A DNA stretch of 60,000 bases, taken from Symbiodinium natans (taxonomy: Eukaryota > Sar > Dinophyceae > Suessiales > Symbiodiniaceae). Below the pieces are notes generated by a model. The model saw only the letters and a list, made by a program, of their open reading frames with translations, did not search any database and was not told the DNA's origin. The stretch covers positions 164,422 through 224,421 of the forward strand of contig CAJNDS010000051.1 of the NCBI GenBank assembly GCA_905221605.1, read 5' to 3'. The position numbers were made by a program, and so were the translations under genes. This document shows, in pieces, positions 9,797 through 19,427 of this stretch (its first letter is position 1; each line of letters opens with the position of its first letter).

Positions 9797-10026
9797 CTAC
9801 AGGGTGGGGTAGCACCCTGGGATATGTTATATGTCCCTTCTTGGATCCCCTAAGGGTCCATGGACCTCATGTTTAATATATGTGGGCCCAAAAGTCCATA
9901 CATAGGAGGTACTTTAGGGTTTAGGGTTTAGGGTTTAGGGTTTAGGTTTAGGGTTTAGGGTTTAGGGAGGTGCATGGACCCTTAGGGATCGTACCCTGGA
10001 TCACATTAAGGGACATGTCTCACCCT
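9797..10026. mobile_element. Inverted-repeat element, family XII, with an internal telomeric block
   Basis: The left arm (GGATATGTTATATGTCCCTT through CCTAAGGGTCCATGGACC) and right arm (GTGCATGGACCCTTAGGGA through AAGGGACATGTCTCACCC) are inverted copies over more than 50 bases with mismatches. Between GGAGGTACTTTA and GGGAGGTGCATGG lies a TTTAGGG block (9913-9967). The related sequence at 12062-12140 has ordinary unique sequence there. Confidence 0.8.
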
Positions 10027-10094
10027 AAGCCCTAAACCCTAAACCCTAAACCCCTTGCCCGAATCTCTCGTCTCTTCTTGGGTCCTTGGCGCAG

Positions 10095-10142
10095 GACGAC
10101 CAAAGCGTGACCAGCATCGTTCCAGAAGTGAAGGCGCCATGA
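10095..10142 (+). CDS. Candidate terminal exon of an unknown gene
   Basis: After CTTGGCGCAG an open frame encodes DDQSVTSIVPEVKAP then TGA at 10140-10142. It is short; support is only the acceptor-like context and natural residue composition. The upstream exons are not identified. Confidence 0.35.
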   Translation, partial: DDQSVTSIVPEVKAP

Positions 10143-11580
10143 AGCCCTTCAATTTAGGGTTTAGGGTTCAGGGTTTAGGGTTAAGGGTTTAGGGTCTAGG
10201 GTTTAGGGTTTGGGGTTTAGGCTTTCGGTTTCCGGTTTTAGGTTTTTCGGTCTAGCGTTTAGGGTTCAGGGTTCAGGATCTAGGTTTGGGGTTACCACAA
10301 CATGCTTGTTTCTGGGCTCATCGGGGTTCTTCGGGTACAGGACAGCCCTCTGAAATGTCTTATGTGGTCATTCTTCTTCTAATGGGGGTATAGGGTTTAG
10401 GTTTAGGGTTTAGGCCCCAAACCCTAAACCCTGTGCTTGTGAACGCTTCAGTCATTTGCTGCATGCCGCGGCCAATGCGCCCAGTTCGTGGGCTTCGGTT
10501 TCAGCAGTGCAAGTGTCTTGTCAGACCATAAACCCAAAATCCTACACCCGAACACGTCAGTTGGAAAGGACCATCAGGCCCATATTAGAAGGCATAGACA
10601 GTTTAGGGATTTTAGGGTTTAGGGTTTAGGGTTTAGGGGAGAAGAAACCTAGTTTAGGGACCCCCCCCCTCCCACTCCCTCCATGTACTTACGCTCAACC
10701 TCACGCCGAACGTCAGGAACCCAAAAAACTCGAATATGCTAACTTCATGTCCAGGGTTTAGGGTTTAGGGTTTAGGGTTTAGGGTTTAGGGTTTAGGGTT
10801 TTGCGTTCTAGGCTTTGAGGGTTTTAGGCGCGCGCTTTAGGGCCTCGGAAGTCTGCATTTAATATAGGCGGTTGTGATGGGCGGTGTCTTCTGACCTCAG
10901 GGATTGGTAGAAGGTGCAAGGTCAGACTACGTACTAGTCGGCGAGGGTTCGGTCTTACCCAACATGAGGTACCCCAGCCAGTTTGGCTAAACTGGCTAAA
11001 CCTTCCAACCCTACACCCTAAACCTACCATTTGCTTACGAACCCCCCCAACATAAAGAACTATTCCTCCTTGCAAGGGCAATATAGGGATAATTTTCCTG
11101 TCTTTTTGGCGTTAAGTTAAGCAAACAACAGAACAAGTAGTCTACTGACAAGATCTTGAAACAATTTAGCCGGCACGTCTAACAGACGGTCGAAAGTAAG
11201 TCAGGGTTTAGGGTTAGGGTTTAGGGCTTAGGGCTTAGGGCTTAGGGCTTAGGGCTTAGGGCTTAGGGTTTAGGGATTAGGGTTTAGGGTTTAGGGTTTA
11301 GGGTTTAGGGTTTAGGGTTTAGGGTTTAGGGTTTAGGGTTTAGGGTTTAGGGTTTAGGTATTCGGGCGTGGGGAATCCCATCTCGACTCTGGAGCACAAG
11401 TGTCTCTTTAGGGTGTAGGGTGTACCCCACACCCCAAACCCCAAACCCTAAACCCCAAACCCTAAACCCCAAACCCTAAACCCCAAACCCTAAACCCCAA
11501 ACCCTAAACCCTAAACCCCAAACCCCAAACCCTAAACCCCAAACCCTAAACCCTAAACCCTTCGGACTTAGGGATCTGAA
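10143..11580. other. Repeat-rich stretch without a firm gene
   Basis: Holds telomeric blocks (10755-10801, 11205-11352 including GGGCTTA variants, 11420-11560 with alternating CCCCAAA/CCCTAAA), a poly-C run near 10662, and a family XI relative at 11031-11140. Weak exon candidates are near 10283-10370 and 10430-10525. Nothing could be confirmed. Confidence 0.6.
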
Positions 11581-11584
11581 CTCT

Positions 11585-11673
11585 GAACTTGTGCCCTTGA
11601 CTGTGAAAAGGCGGCGCCGAGTGGAAAGGCGACCTTTTCCGCCATGGATCAGGACCTTGAGTCTCGAGTCTCT
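11585..11673 (+). CDS. Candidate internal exon
   Basis: An open frame reads CALDCEKAAPSGKATFSAMD and about six more residues between telomeric blocks. Composition is protein-like; no family is recognised. Confidence 0.3.
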
Positions 11674-11704
11674 GTTTAGGGTTTAGGGTTTAGGGTTCAG
11701 GGTT

Positions 11705-12046
11705 TAATCCGAGCACCTGTTTAATTGGGGGGCCCCACACCCCCCCCCCCCCCCACCGCAATAAGGAAGGCAGGGTTCCGCAATAATTGGACCATGGCCC
11801 TGCATTGATTCTCTATTAAAGACAATAGGCTGCAGATCCCTGAGGTGCTGTAGCTTCGCATCTCTGCAAGCAAAACAAGAAGCCTGCCGACAGATTTTTG
11901 GACCCCCCCCGAAAAAATTCTTTAAATGTGGGGGGGTTTATCCCCATACGAAATCCACCCGAATGGAAAGTAGTCTTCCGGCGGGCTTCCGGACGAAAAA
12001 CATTTCTTTAAATGTGGGGGTATTGATTAAACAGGTGCTCGGATTA
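11705..12046. mobile_element. TA-flanked inverted-repeat element (MITE, family V), copy 1, inside a telomeric array
   Basis: Perfect 19-base terminal inverted repeats ATCCGAGCACCTGTTTAAT are flanked by TA on both sides. Removing the element and one TA leaves an uninterrupted GGGTTTAGGGTTTA. The core holds a poly-C run, GGTTCCGCAATAATTGGACC and a purine-rich segment, all shared with the copy at 49672-49995. The TA duplication is that of Tc1/mariner-type transposition. There is no transposase in the element, so it is non-autonomous. Confidence 0.92.
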
Positions 12047-12054
12047 GGGTTTAG

Positions 12055-12140
12055 GGTTGATTATATGCTTGGGCCCCAAAGTCCCCACATAGGAGGTACT
12101 TTACGACCCAAGTACTCCCCATTTAGGCACATGGACCCCG
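12055..12140 (+). mobile_element. Family XII element fragment
   Basis: TTGGGCCCCAAAGTCCCCAC, ATAGGAGGTACTTTACGACC and GGCACATGGACCCC match 28295-28376 and the left arm at 9840-9912. The left part is missing, replaced by telomeric sequence. Confidence 0.6.
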
Positions 12141-12249
12141 AGGGGAAGTCGAAACCTGAGACTCCAAGAGCCCCAAACGCTTTTTCCGAATTCACGAGCG
12201 GCAAGTGCGGTTTAGGGTTAAGGGTTAAGGGTTAAGGGTTATAGGTTTG

Positions 12250-12600
12250 GTTGGTTTGCTGGGTCTTGCTGGTTCAAGTTCCTGCCGTTCCAGTCGACTC
12301 CAGCAGATCAAACTGCTTCCCCAATCTGCAGGGAGGACAACTTGGGATGCTCTCCCTTCTTCTAGCAGTCCTTAAGAGGGATTCCCCTTTTACTAGCAGT
12401 CCTTAAGAGGGATTATAGTAACAGTCCTTAAGAGGGGTTATATCCCTATTCGAACACCCCTATTAAGGGTTGCTAGTATAAGGGAGAACATCCCAAAGGA
12501 CAACGGTTGGATGAAGGCAGGGCAGTCGGAAGCACCTGCCTGGCGCTGGCAAGCTGCGGCCTGTATATTACAGGATGGGGCACAATTGGTGGCACGAAGC
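12250..12600 (+). CDS. Exon pair around a GA-AG intron; possible serine-protease-like frame
   Basis: Two open segments, about 12250-12335 and 12499-12600, join when 12336-12498 is removed. Two frames stay open across the join. One ends with GSTCLALASCGLYITGWG, which recalls the Cys-to-TGWG segment of S1 trypsin-like proteases; the other reads REDNGWMKAGQSEAPAW. No His, Asp or Ser active-site segment was found nearby, and the upstream part of the first frame does not fit S1 domain order. The protease label is therefore weak; the split exon is better supported than its function. Confidence 0.4.
12342..12496 (+). mobile_element. Introner-like element, family III, with 8-base target duplication
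   Basis: TTGGGATG at the left faces CATCCCAA at the right, flanked by AGGACAAC on both sides (12334-12341 and 12497-12504). Splicing at AG|GACAAC...AAAG|GACAAC restores the uninterrupted target. Inside, a unit with CAGTCCTTAAGAGGGATT is repeated three times. Confidence 0.88.
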
Positions 12601-14337
12601 CCTAAACCCTAAACCCTAAGCCCTAAGCCCTAAACCCTAAACCCTAAACCCTGCAAGGGTTCTGGGGTTCTAGAGTCCGGAGGTACAGAAGTTAGGCCGA
12701 CCCTGAAAAGGGCTACGGTTTAGGGTTTGGGGTTTTTAGGGTTTAGGGTTTAGGGGTACTTTAGGGTCATCCTACACATCACCCGTTTAAAGATGCACAG
12801 AGACCATCCTAAACCGATTAAATGTATATATATATATACACACACACGAAAGAAACTAACGGTAACCCCCCCCCCCCCCACCCCCCCCACAGACACAAAA
12901 AACAGGGGGGGGGGGGGGTACACACCTGAAACCCTGTGAAACGTTAAAACCCTAGGGTTTAGGGTTTAGGGTTTACGCCCCAGGACGCCGGGCGAGACGA
13001 CGGCGAGAGCGAGCCCGGGAACCTGGATGATGCTCAGGGTCTGGCAGTCCTAAAGTTAGGTTTAGGGTAGGGTTTAGGGTTTCGGGTTTCGGGTTTCGGG
13101 TTTAGAGTGTAAGGTCGCACACCCCAGACCTTAAACCCTATACCAGATTCAGGGTTTGGAGGTTTAAGTCTTTGTTTAGGGTTTAAGGTTTAGGGTTTAG
13201 GGTTTAGGGTTTAGGGTTTAGGGTTTGCCTCTTCCAACTGCTCGCGTAGCTTAGTCCCAGCCTCCACGCGCTAAACCGTAAACCCTAAACCCTAAACTCT
13301 AAACCCTAAACTCTAAACCCTAAACCCTAAACCCTTTAGAGTTTAGTTTAGGGCTCTGCCGGCCCCCCCCCCCCCCCCCCCCTCCCCAAACCCTTAACCC
13401 AAAACTAGGTTTTCGGGTTTAGGGTTTAGGGTTTAAGGAGTGGGGCTCCTAAGAGGCCCTTGAAAGGCCAAGCCTTGGACAGGGGCCCTTCGACCGGAAC
13501 CCGCTGCTTGCCCCGCCTTTGAAGACTTTAGGGTTTAGGGTTTAGGGTTTAGGGTTTAGGGTTTAGGGAACCGACCCAACAAGCCAAAAGTCTGAAATTC
13601 CGTTGGCCAGGCGGTGTAGGGTTTAGGGTTTAGGGTTTAGGGCTAGCTCGAGAGTCGTGGAGAGGCTCCCACTGCAGACAAATTTGTTGCAACCCCGAAC
13701 GCCATCAGAGCCTGCATCTTACTGTTTTTTAGTAGAGAATGAATGAGGTACCCTATAGAATCCAATTCCGAAGTAACTGGTAGGGGCATGTCGTCACCTA
13801 TGGCTGTTCAAGTGTTCAGGGCTATGCTTCAGAGCTTTGCTTTAGAGCTCAGGGCTTTGTGGTGCTCTACTGTAACTTTAGATCCTTGGCCTTTTGGGGT
13901 TGTTGGGTTTCATATGGCAGCTAGATTTTTCATTTATAGCTACCTTTCTGAGCGCAGCCAAGAAGGGTAGGTCAAAAGGTTTAAGGTTTTAGGGTTGATG
14001 GGTTGATTCAGCGGGTCCAGGGATCGAAGCTTCGGGGTTGAAGGCCAGGGCTTGAGATGAAATCACCCCAAACCCTCAACCCTAAACCCTAAATCCCTAA
14101 ATCCCTAAATCGTAAACCCCAAATCCTAAACCCCAAACCCTAAACCCCAAACCCTAAACCCCCTAAATCCTAAACCCTAAACCCTAAACCCTAAACCCTT
14201 GAGCAAGAAGCCCTCAGCATCCAGAAGCCCCACATGAAGGAGCCCTCTAGGCCCGGCGCCGGGGCCCGGCGCCGGGACCCGGCGCTACGACGACTACTTG
14301 TACTGTACGACTATTATTCCTTCTACCGCTACTATTA
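12601..14337. other. Repeat-rich stretch, no firm gene
   Basis: Telomeric blocks (12600-12650, 13175-13230, 13265-13340, 13530-13570, 14060-14200), poly-C and poly-G runs near 12870-12915 and 13363-13382, and a family X repeat at 13856-13950. Candidate exon fragments near 12985-13045 and 13640-13720 could not be joined. Confidence 0.55.
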
Positions 14338-14356
14338 CTAGTAGTAGTAGTAGTAG

Positions 14357-14433
<77 letters not shown>
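14338..14433. repeat. (TAC)n/(GTA)n triplet microsatellite
   Basis: AGT triplets turn into a long run of ACT triplets, so the block is self-complementary around its turning point near 14360. Confidence 0.95.
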
Positions 14434-14497
14434 GTACTACTCCTAAGGTTTAGGGCTTAGGGTTTAGGGTTTAGGGTTTAGGGTTTAGGGCTAGTTG

Positions 14498-14600
14498 CAT
14501 GGGCCCTTAATATGGTCCCTTTCCTCCATTAAAGGGTTCTGATGTATGGGCCGTTAATTTGTAGAGGGTATATAAGGGGCATATAAGGGGTCCCCTTTTA
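14498..14600 (+). mobile_element. Family XII-like element
   Basis: GGGCCCTTAATATGGTCCC, AAAGGGTTCTGATGTATGGGC and GGGTATATAAGGGGCATATA match 56240-56365 and, in part, 22803-22906. Confidence 0.6.
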
Positions 14601-16515
14601 AGCGCTCGCGCCGTCTTTCCTTCTTTTAGTCTCGGCCCCCCCCCCCCCCCTCCCTTTTAATCATGTCCTCAGTCCTCTACTCCTCAGAGGATTAGGGGCA
14701 TAGCCGCAATTAAGTTGCCGAATCTAAGGCGCCATATTGCAGCAGCTGGTGCTCCTCTCCCCCCCCCCCACCACCACCACCGCGCCCAACAACAGAAACC
14801 ATCGAGAATCAGCACTATAAAGCCTAAACCGCACATCTTCGAGCCCTAAACCCTCAACCCGAAAACCCTAAACCCGCTGGCTACAACAGCCGCAACCTAT
14901 TCAGGTCCAAGACCCCTCGCAATGGAATCGGAGAAGGTGGGCTTCTTGTTTAGGGTTTAGGTTTAGGCTTTCCAAGTTTCAATAGGCTGAAACCCTAAAC
15001 CCTAAACCCTAAACCCTAAGGTGGGTGGGTGGGGGTGGGGGGTGAGGTTGTTTTGCCTTCGGGCTCGAGTTTGGTGGTGTGTGTCTTGGGGTGTACCAAG
15101 TTTGGAGGTTCATAGTAAATAGTAGTTGCACTTATAACCCAATCATGACCATATTCGTGTAGTGGCTCACAAGTGGATTATCAGTACAGTTATGGTTGGT
15201 TATTACTCCCAGTAGGGTCTATGGCGGCTTAAGGGCTTATAGGGGTTACTTCCATCGCTGCATGCGCCTGGAGCCCTGTTCACAGTTTGCTTTTCGCTGT
15301 CTGCATGGGTGCAATCTCCCACGCTCCTAAACCCCGAACGCTCCAAAACCCCAAGCCCTAAAGCCCTCTACCCTAGACACCCTAAACCCTAGACCCTAAA
15401 CCCTAAACCCTAAACCCCCCGACAAGGCCCCCCGGCAAACGGTCATGGCTCTGCCTACGCGCCGCTTCCTCTGCACCTTCGGGGGTTCTTGCGGAACTTA
15501 GGGTCTGGGGTTTAGGGTTTTGGGTTTTGGGCTAAAAGGCTTTGAGGAGTTTTGGATTTAGGGGTTTGGGGCTTTTGCGGATTTGAGGCTTTGGGGCTCT
15601 GTTTTCTATTTCCCCTCTGAATTTCAGGGTTCAGGGTCTAGGTTATGGCGGCCGTAGGGTTTACCGATTAGCGTTGAGGTTTAGGGTTCGGAGCGGGGTT
15701 AGGGGGTTTTCGAGGTTTGTGTTTAGTTTGGGCTGGAGAGGGAGGATTTCTCGCTGCTTGATGAGTTGGGGGCTATAGGATGTCGTGGGCTACAGGGTTT
15801 GGGGGTTAGAGTTTTGGTTTTATTGCTCCCTAACCCTAAACCGTAAACCCTAAACTCTAACCCCTAAACCTTAAACCCTAAACCCTGGTTTAGGGTTTAG
15901 GTTTCCCGGCTTCAGGATTTAGGGTTTAGTTTTGATTGTTCCCCCGTATAGTAACAATCCTTAAAGGGGAGTATAGTACCCCCTATCGCAATCCCTGTTA
16001 AGCGCTGTTCGTATAAGGGGGAACATCCCAAGGCTCAGTGTTGGTATCAAGAAAGGACAAGGCCAGTTCTTCCGACTCCTTACCGGCACAAACAAAAACA
16101 AGCAAAGAAGAGCTCCTGCCAAAAGCTTCCGCGCCTGCAGCCTGGTCGCCAAACCCCAAACCCTAAACGCTAAACCCCAAACCCCAAACCCCAAACCTAA
16201 ACCCGAAACCCTAAACCCCAAACCCAAAACCCCAAACCCAAAACCCCAAACCCAAAATCGTAAATCCCAAACCCTACCTCATCACCGAGCCAAACCAGCG
16301 CACGCTGGGCTTAGACGCTGGTCCTTTCAGCCAGATCGGCACTGCATACAAAGCCCGCCACCTTACAAGCACTTTAGGATTTAGGGTTTAGGTTTAGGGT
16401 TTCGGGTTTAGGGCTTTTGGGTTTAGGGCATGAAGGCTTGCCTTCTAATCCCTAAAGCTTGAAGCCTACAGCCTATAGGGCTTAGGGTCCAGGGCTTGAG
16501 GGAACCCTAAATCCT
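14601..16515. other. Repeat-rich stretch with weak exon candidates
   Basis: Poly-C runs at 14637-14650 and 14760-14769, telomeric blocks, a family IV relative at 15100-15215 and a family III element at 15934-16032. Open segments that could be exons: 15240-15328 (Cys-rich, FHRCMRLEPCSQFAFRC), 16048-16150 (IKKGQGQFFRLLTGTNK) and 16284-16372 (ITEPNQRTLGLDAGPFSQIG). None could be joined or assigned. Confidence 0.45.
15934..16032 (+). mobile_element. Inverted-repeat element, family III
   Basis: Left TTGTTCCCCCGTATAGTAAC, right GTATAAGGGGGAACATCCCAA, with the inner CAATCCTTAAAGGGG facing CCTGTTAAGCGCTGTTCG. Confidence 0.8.
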
Positions 16516-16536
16516 AAACCCCAACAGTTCAACAGA

Positions 16537-16865
16537 GTGATGGAGGAGATAAAGCCCATCTCGCGTGTGGCAACCACAACGGCAGCTTGGTACGAGAGCG
16601 TGCCACAACGCTGTCGGCAGCAAATGAATTCAATCAAGGAGACAAGAGGGGTCGCACGCCTATTACCTCACCTTCAGGAGAAGCGGCACTCGTACCTGGG
16701 GGTCGAGGCATATGGGCGGAGCCCCCTCCCCCGCCACCGACTTCATTGCCAAGTACCCATGAGCATGCGGTGGCTCCGGCGAGCTCAAGTGGCGACCCTC
16801 AAAGCCTGCCTGACCTACCACGTCTGACAGCTCAGTTGCCAGCACTTGAACTGAGCCCCAATGAC
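16537..16865 (+). CDS. Region with long overlapping open frames, coding status unclear
   Basis: About 330 bases without telomeric repeats. One frame runs from ATG 16537 to a stop at 16825-16827; another is open from 16587 to beyond 16865 and is Pro/Ala/Ser-rich. Two frames open at once at high GC makes coding hard to judge. No domain recognised. Confidence 0.3.
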
Positions 16866-16935
16866 TTGGCGCTAACCGAAACCGTAAACCCTAACCCCTA
16901 AACCTTCTAGCCGAGGCCCCGAAACTCGAATTCCA

Positions 16936-17046
16936 GCTAAAGCAAACCCCAAACCCAAACCCCAAACCCCAAACCCCAAACCCCAAACCCCAAACCCCAA
17001 ACCCCAAACCCCAAACCCCAAACCCTAAACCCTAAACCCTAAACCC
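16936..17046 (-). repeat. CCCCAAA array ending in CCCTAAA
   Basis: Mostly CCCCAAA heptamers (G-strand TTTGGGG) that switch to CCCTAAA at the right end. Such homogeneous blocks of a variant suggest local tandem expansion. Confidence 0.9.
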
Positions 17047-17125
17047 CTTCGAGGACGTCGAAGACTTCCAGCGAGCCACGCCGACCCGGCAGGCGCGTTC
17101 TCGAAAGCCACAAAGGGCCCCCGTG
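17047..17125 (+). CDS. Candidate internal exon
   Basis: An open frame reads FEDVEDFQRATPTRQARSRK then QRAPV between a telomeric array and a G-rich stretch. Composition is protein-like; no partner exon was found. Confidence 0.3.
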
Positions 17126-17374
17126 CCTCGATCTTTAGGGGGCAAAGGCTTAGGGGCATTTGGGTTTTGAGGTTTAGGGGCTTTAGGGTTTAGGGGCATT
17201 TGGGTTCAGGGTTTTAGGTTGTGGGGTAGATAGGGTTTAGGGGCTTTTGGTTTTAGGGTTTGAGGGTTTGGGTTTAGGGTTTGGGGGCTTTCGCATTGAG
17301 GGTAGAGTCTCCGTGAACCTCGGCTGAATCTCGGTGTCAGAGATCTCAAGCTCCGCCATGGAAGCCGGAAGCTC

Positions 17375-17519
17375 TACTTGGAGGTTCATGGTACTTAATC
17401 ACCAATGATAACTGTACTTATAACTGTACTTATGACCAGATTGGGGGCACTTAGGGGACTTATAAGTGGGTTATAAGTACAGCTCTATTTAGTTAATAAG
17501 TACCATGAACCTCCAAGTA
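17375..17519. mobile_element. Inverted-repeat element (MITE), family IV, intact copy
   Basis: Terminal inverted repeats of about 23 bases start TACTTGGAGGTTCATGGTAC and are perfect at both ends. Related copies: 3112, 15100, 24563-24714 and 42491-42612. Confidence 0.92.
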
Positions 17520-17962
17520 ACCCTAATCCTAAATCCTGGCTCTGACCTTACTTCCGGGACTTCAAGCTTTTATGGGCCTGAAACCCCTATAGAAATCCTA
17601 GAGTTCAATCTTCAGCGTGATGGCCCGTAGCCTGAGGACTGTCGTGCCCTACAAGCGATTCGGGCTTAAGGTTTCGGTTTTGAGGGTCTAGGGTTTGGGG
17701 TTTCGGGAGTTGCGCGGATAGGTCTTGCTTTCTTCCTTACCCCCTCCTTCGTCAGGCAGGTTAGGGCTCGCCGCGCTGGGACTTGAGAAGTCTGTGTTTT
17801 ACCTCTATTTTAAACAGAATGTGTGTGTTTTGGGACTCTCCACTATATGACTATGACTGTAGAAGGAACAATCTTGCCTAAACCCTAAACCCTAAACCCT
17901 AAACCCTAAACCCTAAACCCTAAACCCTAAACCCTAAACCCTACTTGGAACCCGAAACGCAG

Positions 17963-19391
17963 GAAGCAGGGATGGCCTCAGGGCTATGCCCTGTTCATCT
18001 TCGGGCCGACCAACCCCATCAGGACCTCCGGGGACGTCTTACGAGGGCCTGCGGGGCCGCTAAACCCTAAACCCTAAACCCTAAACCCTAAACCCTAAAC
18101 CCTAAACCCTAAACCCTAAACCCTAAACCCTAAACCCTAAACCCTAAACCCTAAACCTAACCCTAAACCCTAAACCCTAAACCCTAAACCCTAAACCCTA
18201 AACCCTAAACCCTAAACCTAAACCCTCAACCCTCAACCCTAAACCCTAAACCCTAAACCCTAAACCCGAACCGCCCTCCCACATCGGTCCCAGGTTTACA
18301 GCCTGTAAAAAGAGGCTACGCTTTGACCCTTCGAGCCCTTTCAAGGGGGCTTCCGAGACACACCAAAGCCCCTGAATTAAGGTGTTTAGGGTTTAGGGTT
18401 TAGGGTTTAGGGTTTAGGGTTTAGGGTTTAGGGTTTAGGGTTTAGGGTTTAGGAATCAAGGCTTGGGGTTTAAGATTTGGGGTTTAGGGTTTAGGGTTTG
18501 GGTACCTTAAATCATATTAGGGTTCCTACTACAATTGGTAAAGGGATTTTGTAGTCTCTGGGGTGCCTGCTGCTGAGGATCTTTGGATTGCGTTTCTGCG
18601 CCAAGGGGATGGGGCTTATGGTTTAAGGCCAAGTTTCCATACTCAAGGTGTATCGAAAAACTCTGAAACCTGAATCTGAGCCCTAAACCTAAAGCCTAGA
18701 CCCTGAGCCTGCTAAGTTTCCATGCTCAAGGTATATAGATTACAAAAACCTTTTGAACCCTGAACCTTAAACCCTTAAATCCTAAACTCTGACCCTAAAC
18801 CCTAAACCCCAAACCCTAAACCCCAAACCCTAAACCCTAAACCCTAAACCCTAAACCCTAAACCCTAAACCCTAAACCCTAAACCCTAAACCTCCGAAAA
18901 ACTCCAACCCGCGAGAGGATGTTTTGCCTGAATATCCTGGAGATGGAGGCGCCCCTCCAGAGTTTAGGGTTTAGGGTTTAGGGTTTAGGGTTTAGGGTTT
19001 AGGGTTTAGGGTTTAGGGTTTAGGGTTTGGGGTTTGGGGTTTAGGGTTTGGGGTTAAGGGTTTGGGGTTTAGGATTTAGGATTTGGGGCTTCGGTTTTGG
19101 GGTATTCGTATATAGGGTTTCGGGTTTCGGGTTTTAGGGCTTATAAAGGTTGGTAAGGGTCAGGGTGTAGAGACTTTGCAGTGTGGGGTTGAGGGTTTTT
19201 TTATGGACTTCGGGTGTTTGGGGCTTAGGGGGGTACTCCTGAGAAGCGTTGGGGAGTAATTATGAGGGTTCAGGGGTTCAGGGTTTAGGGTTTAGGGTTT
19301 AGGGTCTAGGGTTTATATAGGGTTTAGAGGACTGTTGGGGAGTATCCCTAAACCCTAAACCTAAACCCTAAACCTCCTTCAACCCCTCCCC

Positions 19392-19427
<36 letters not shown>

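Noticed and set aside
12499-12600. Firm call of a trypsin-like protease
   Set aside because: Only the TGWG-like segment is present; the catalytic segments are missing and domain order does not fit, so it was kept only as a weak suggestion.
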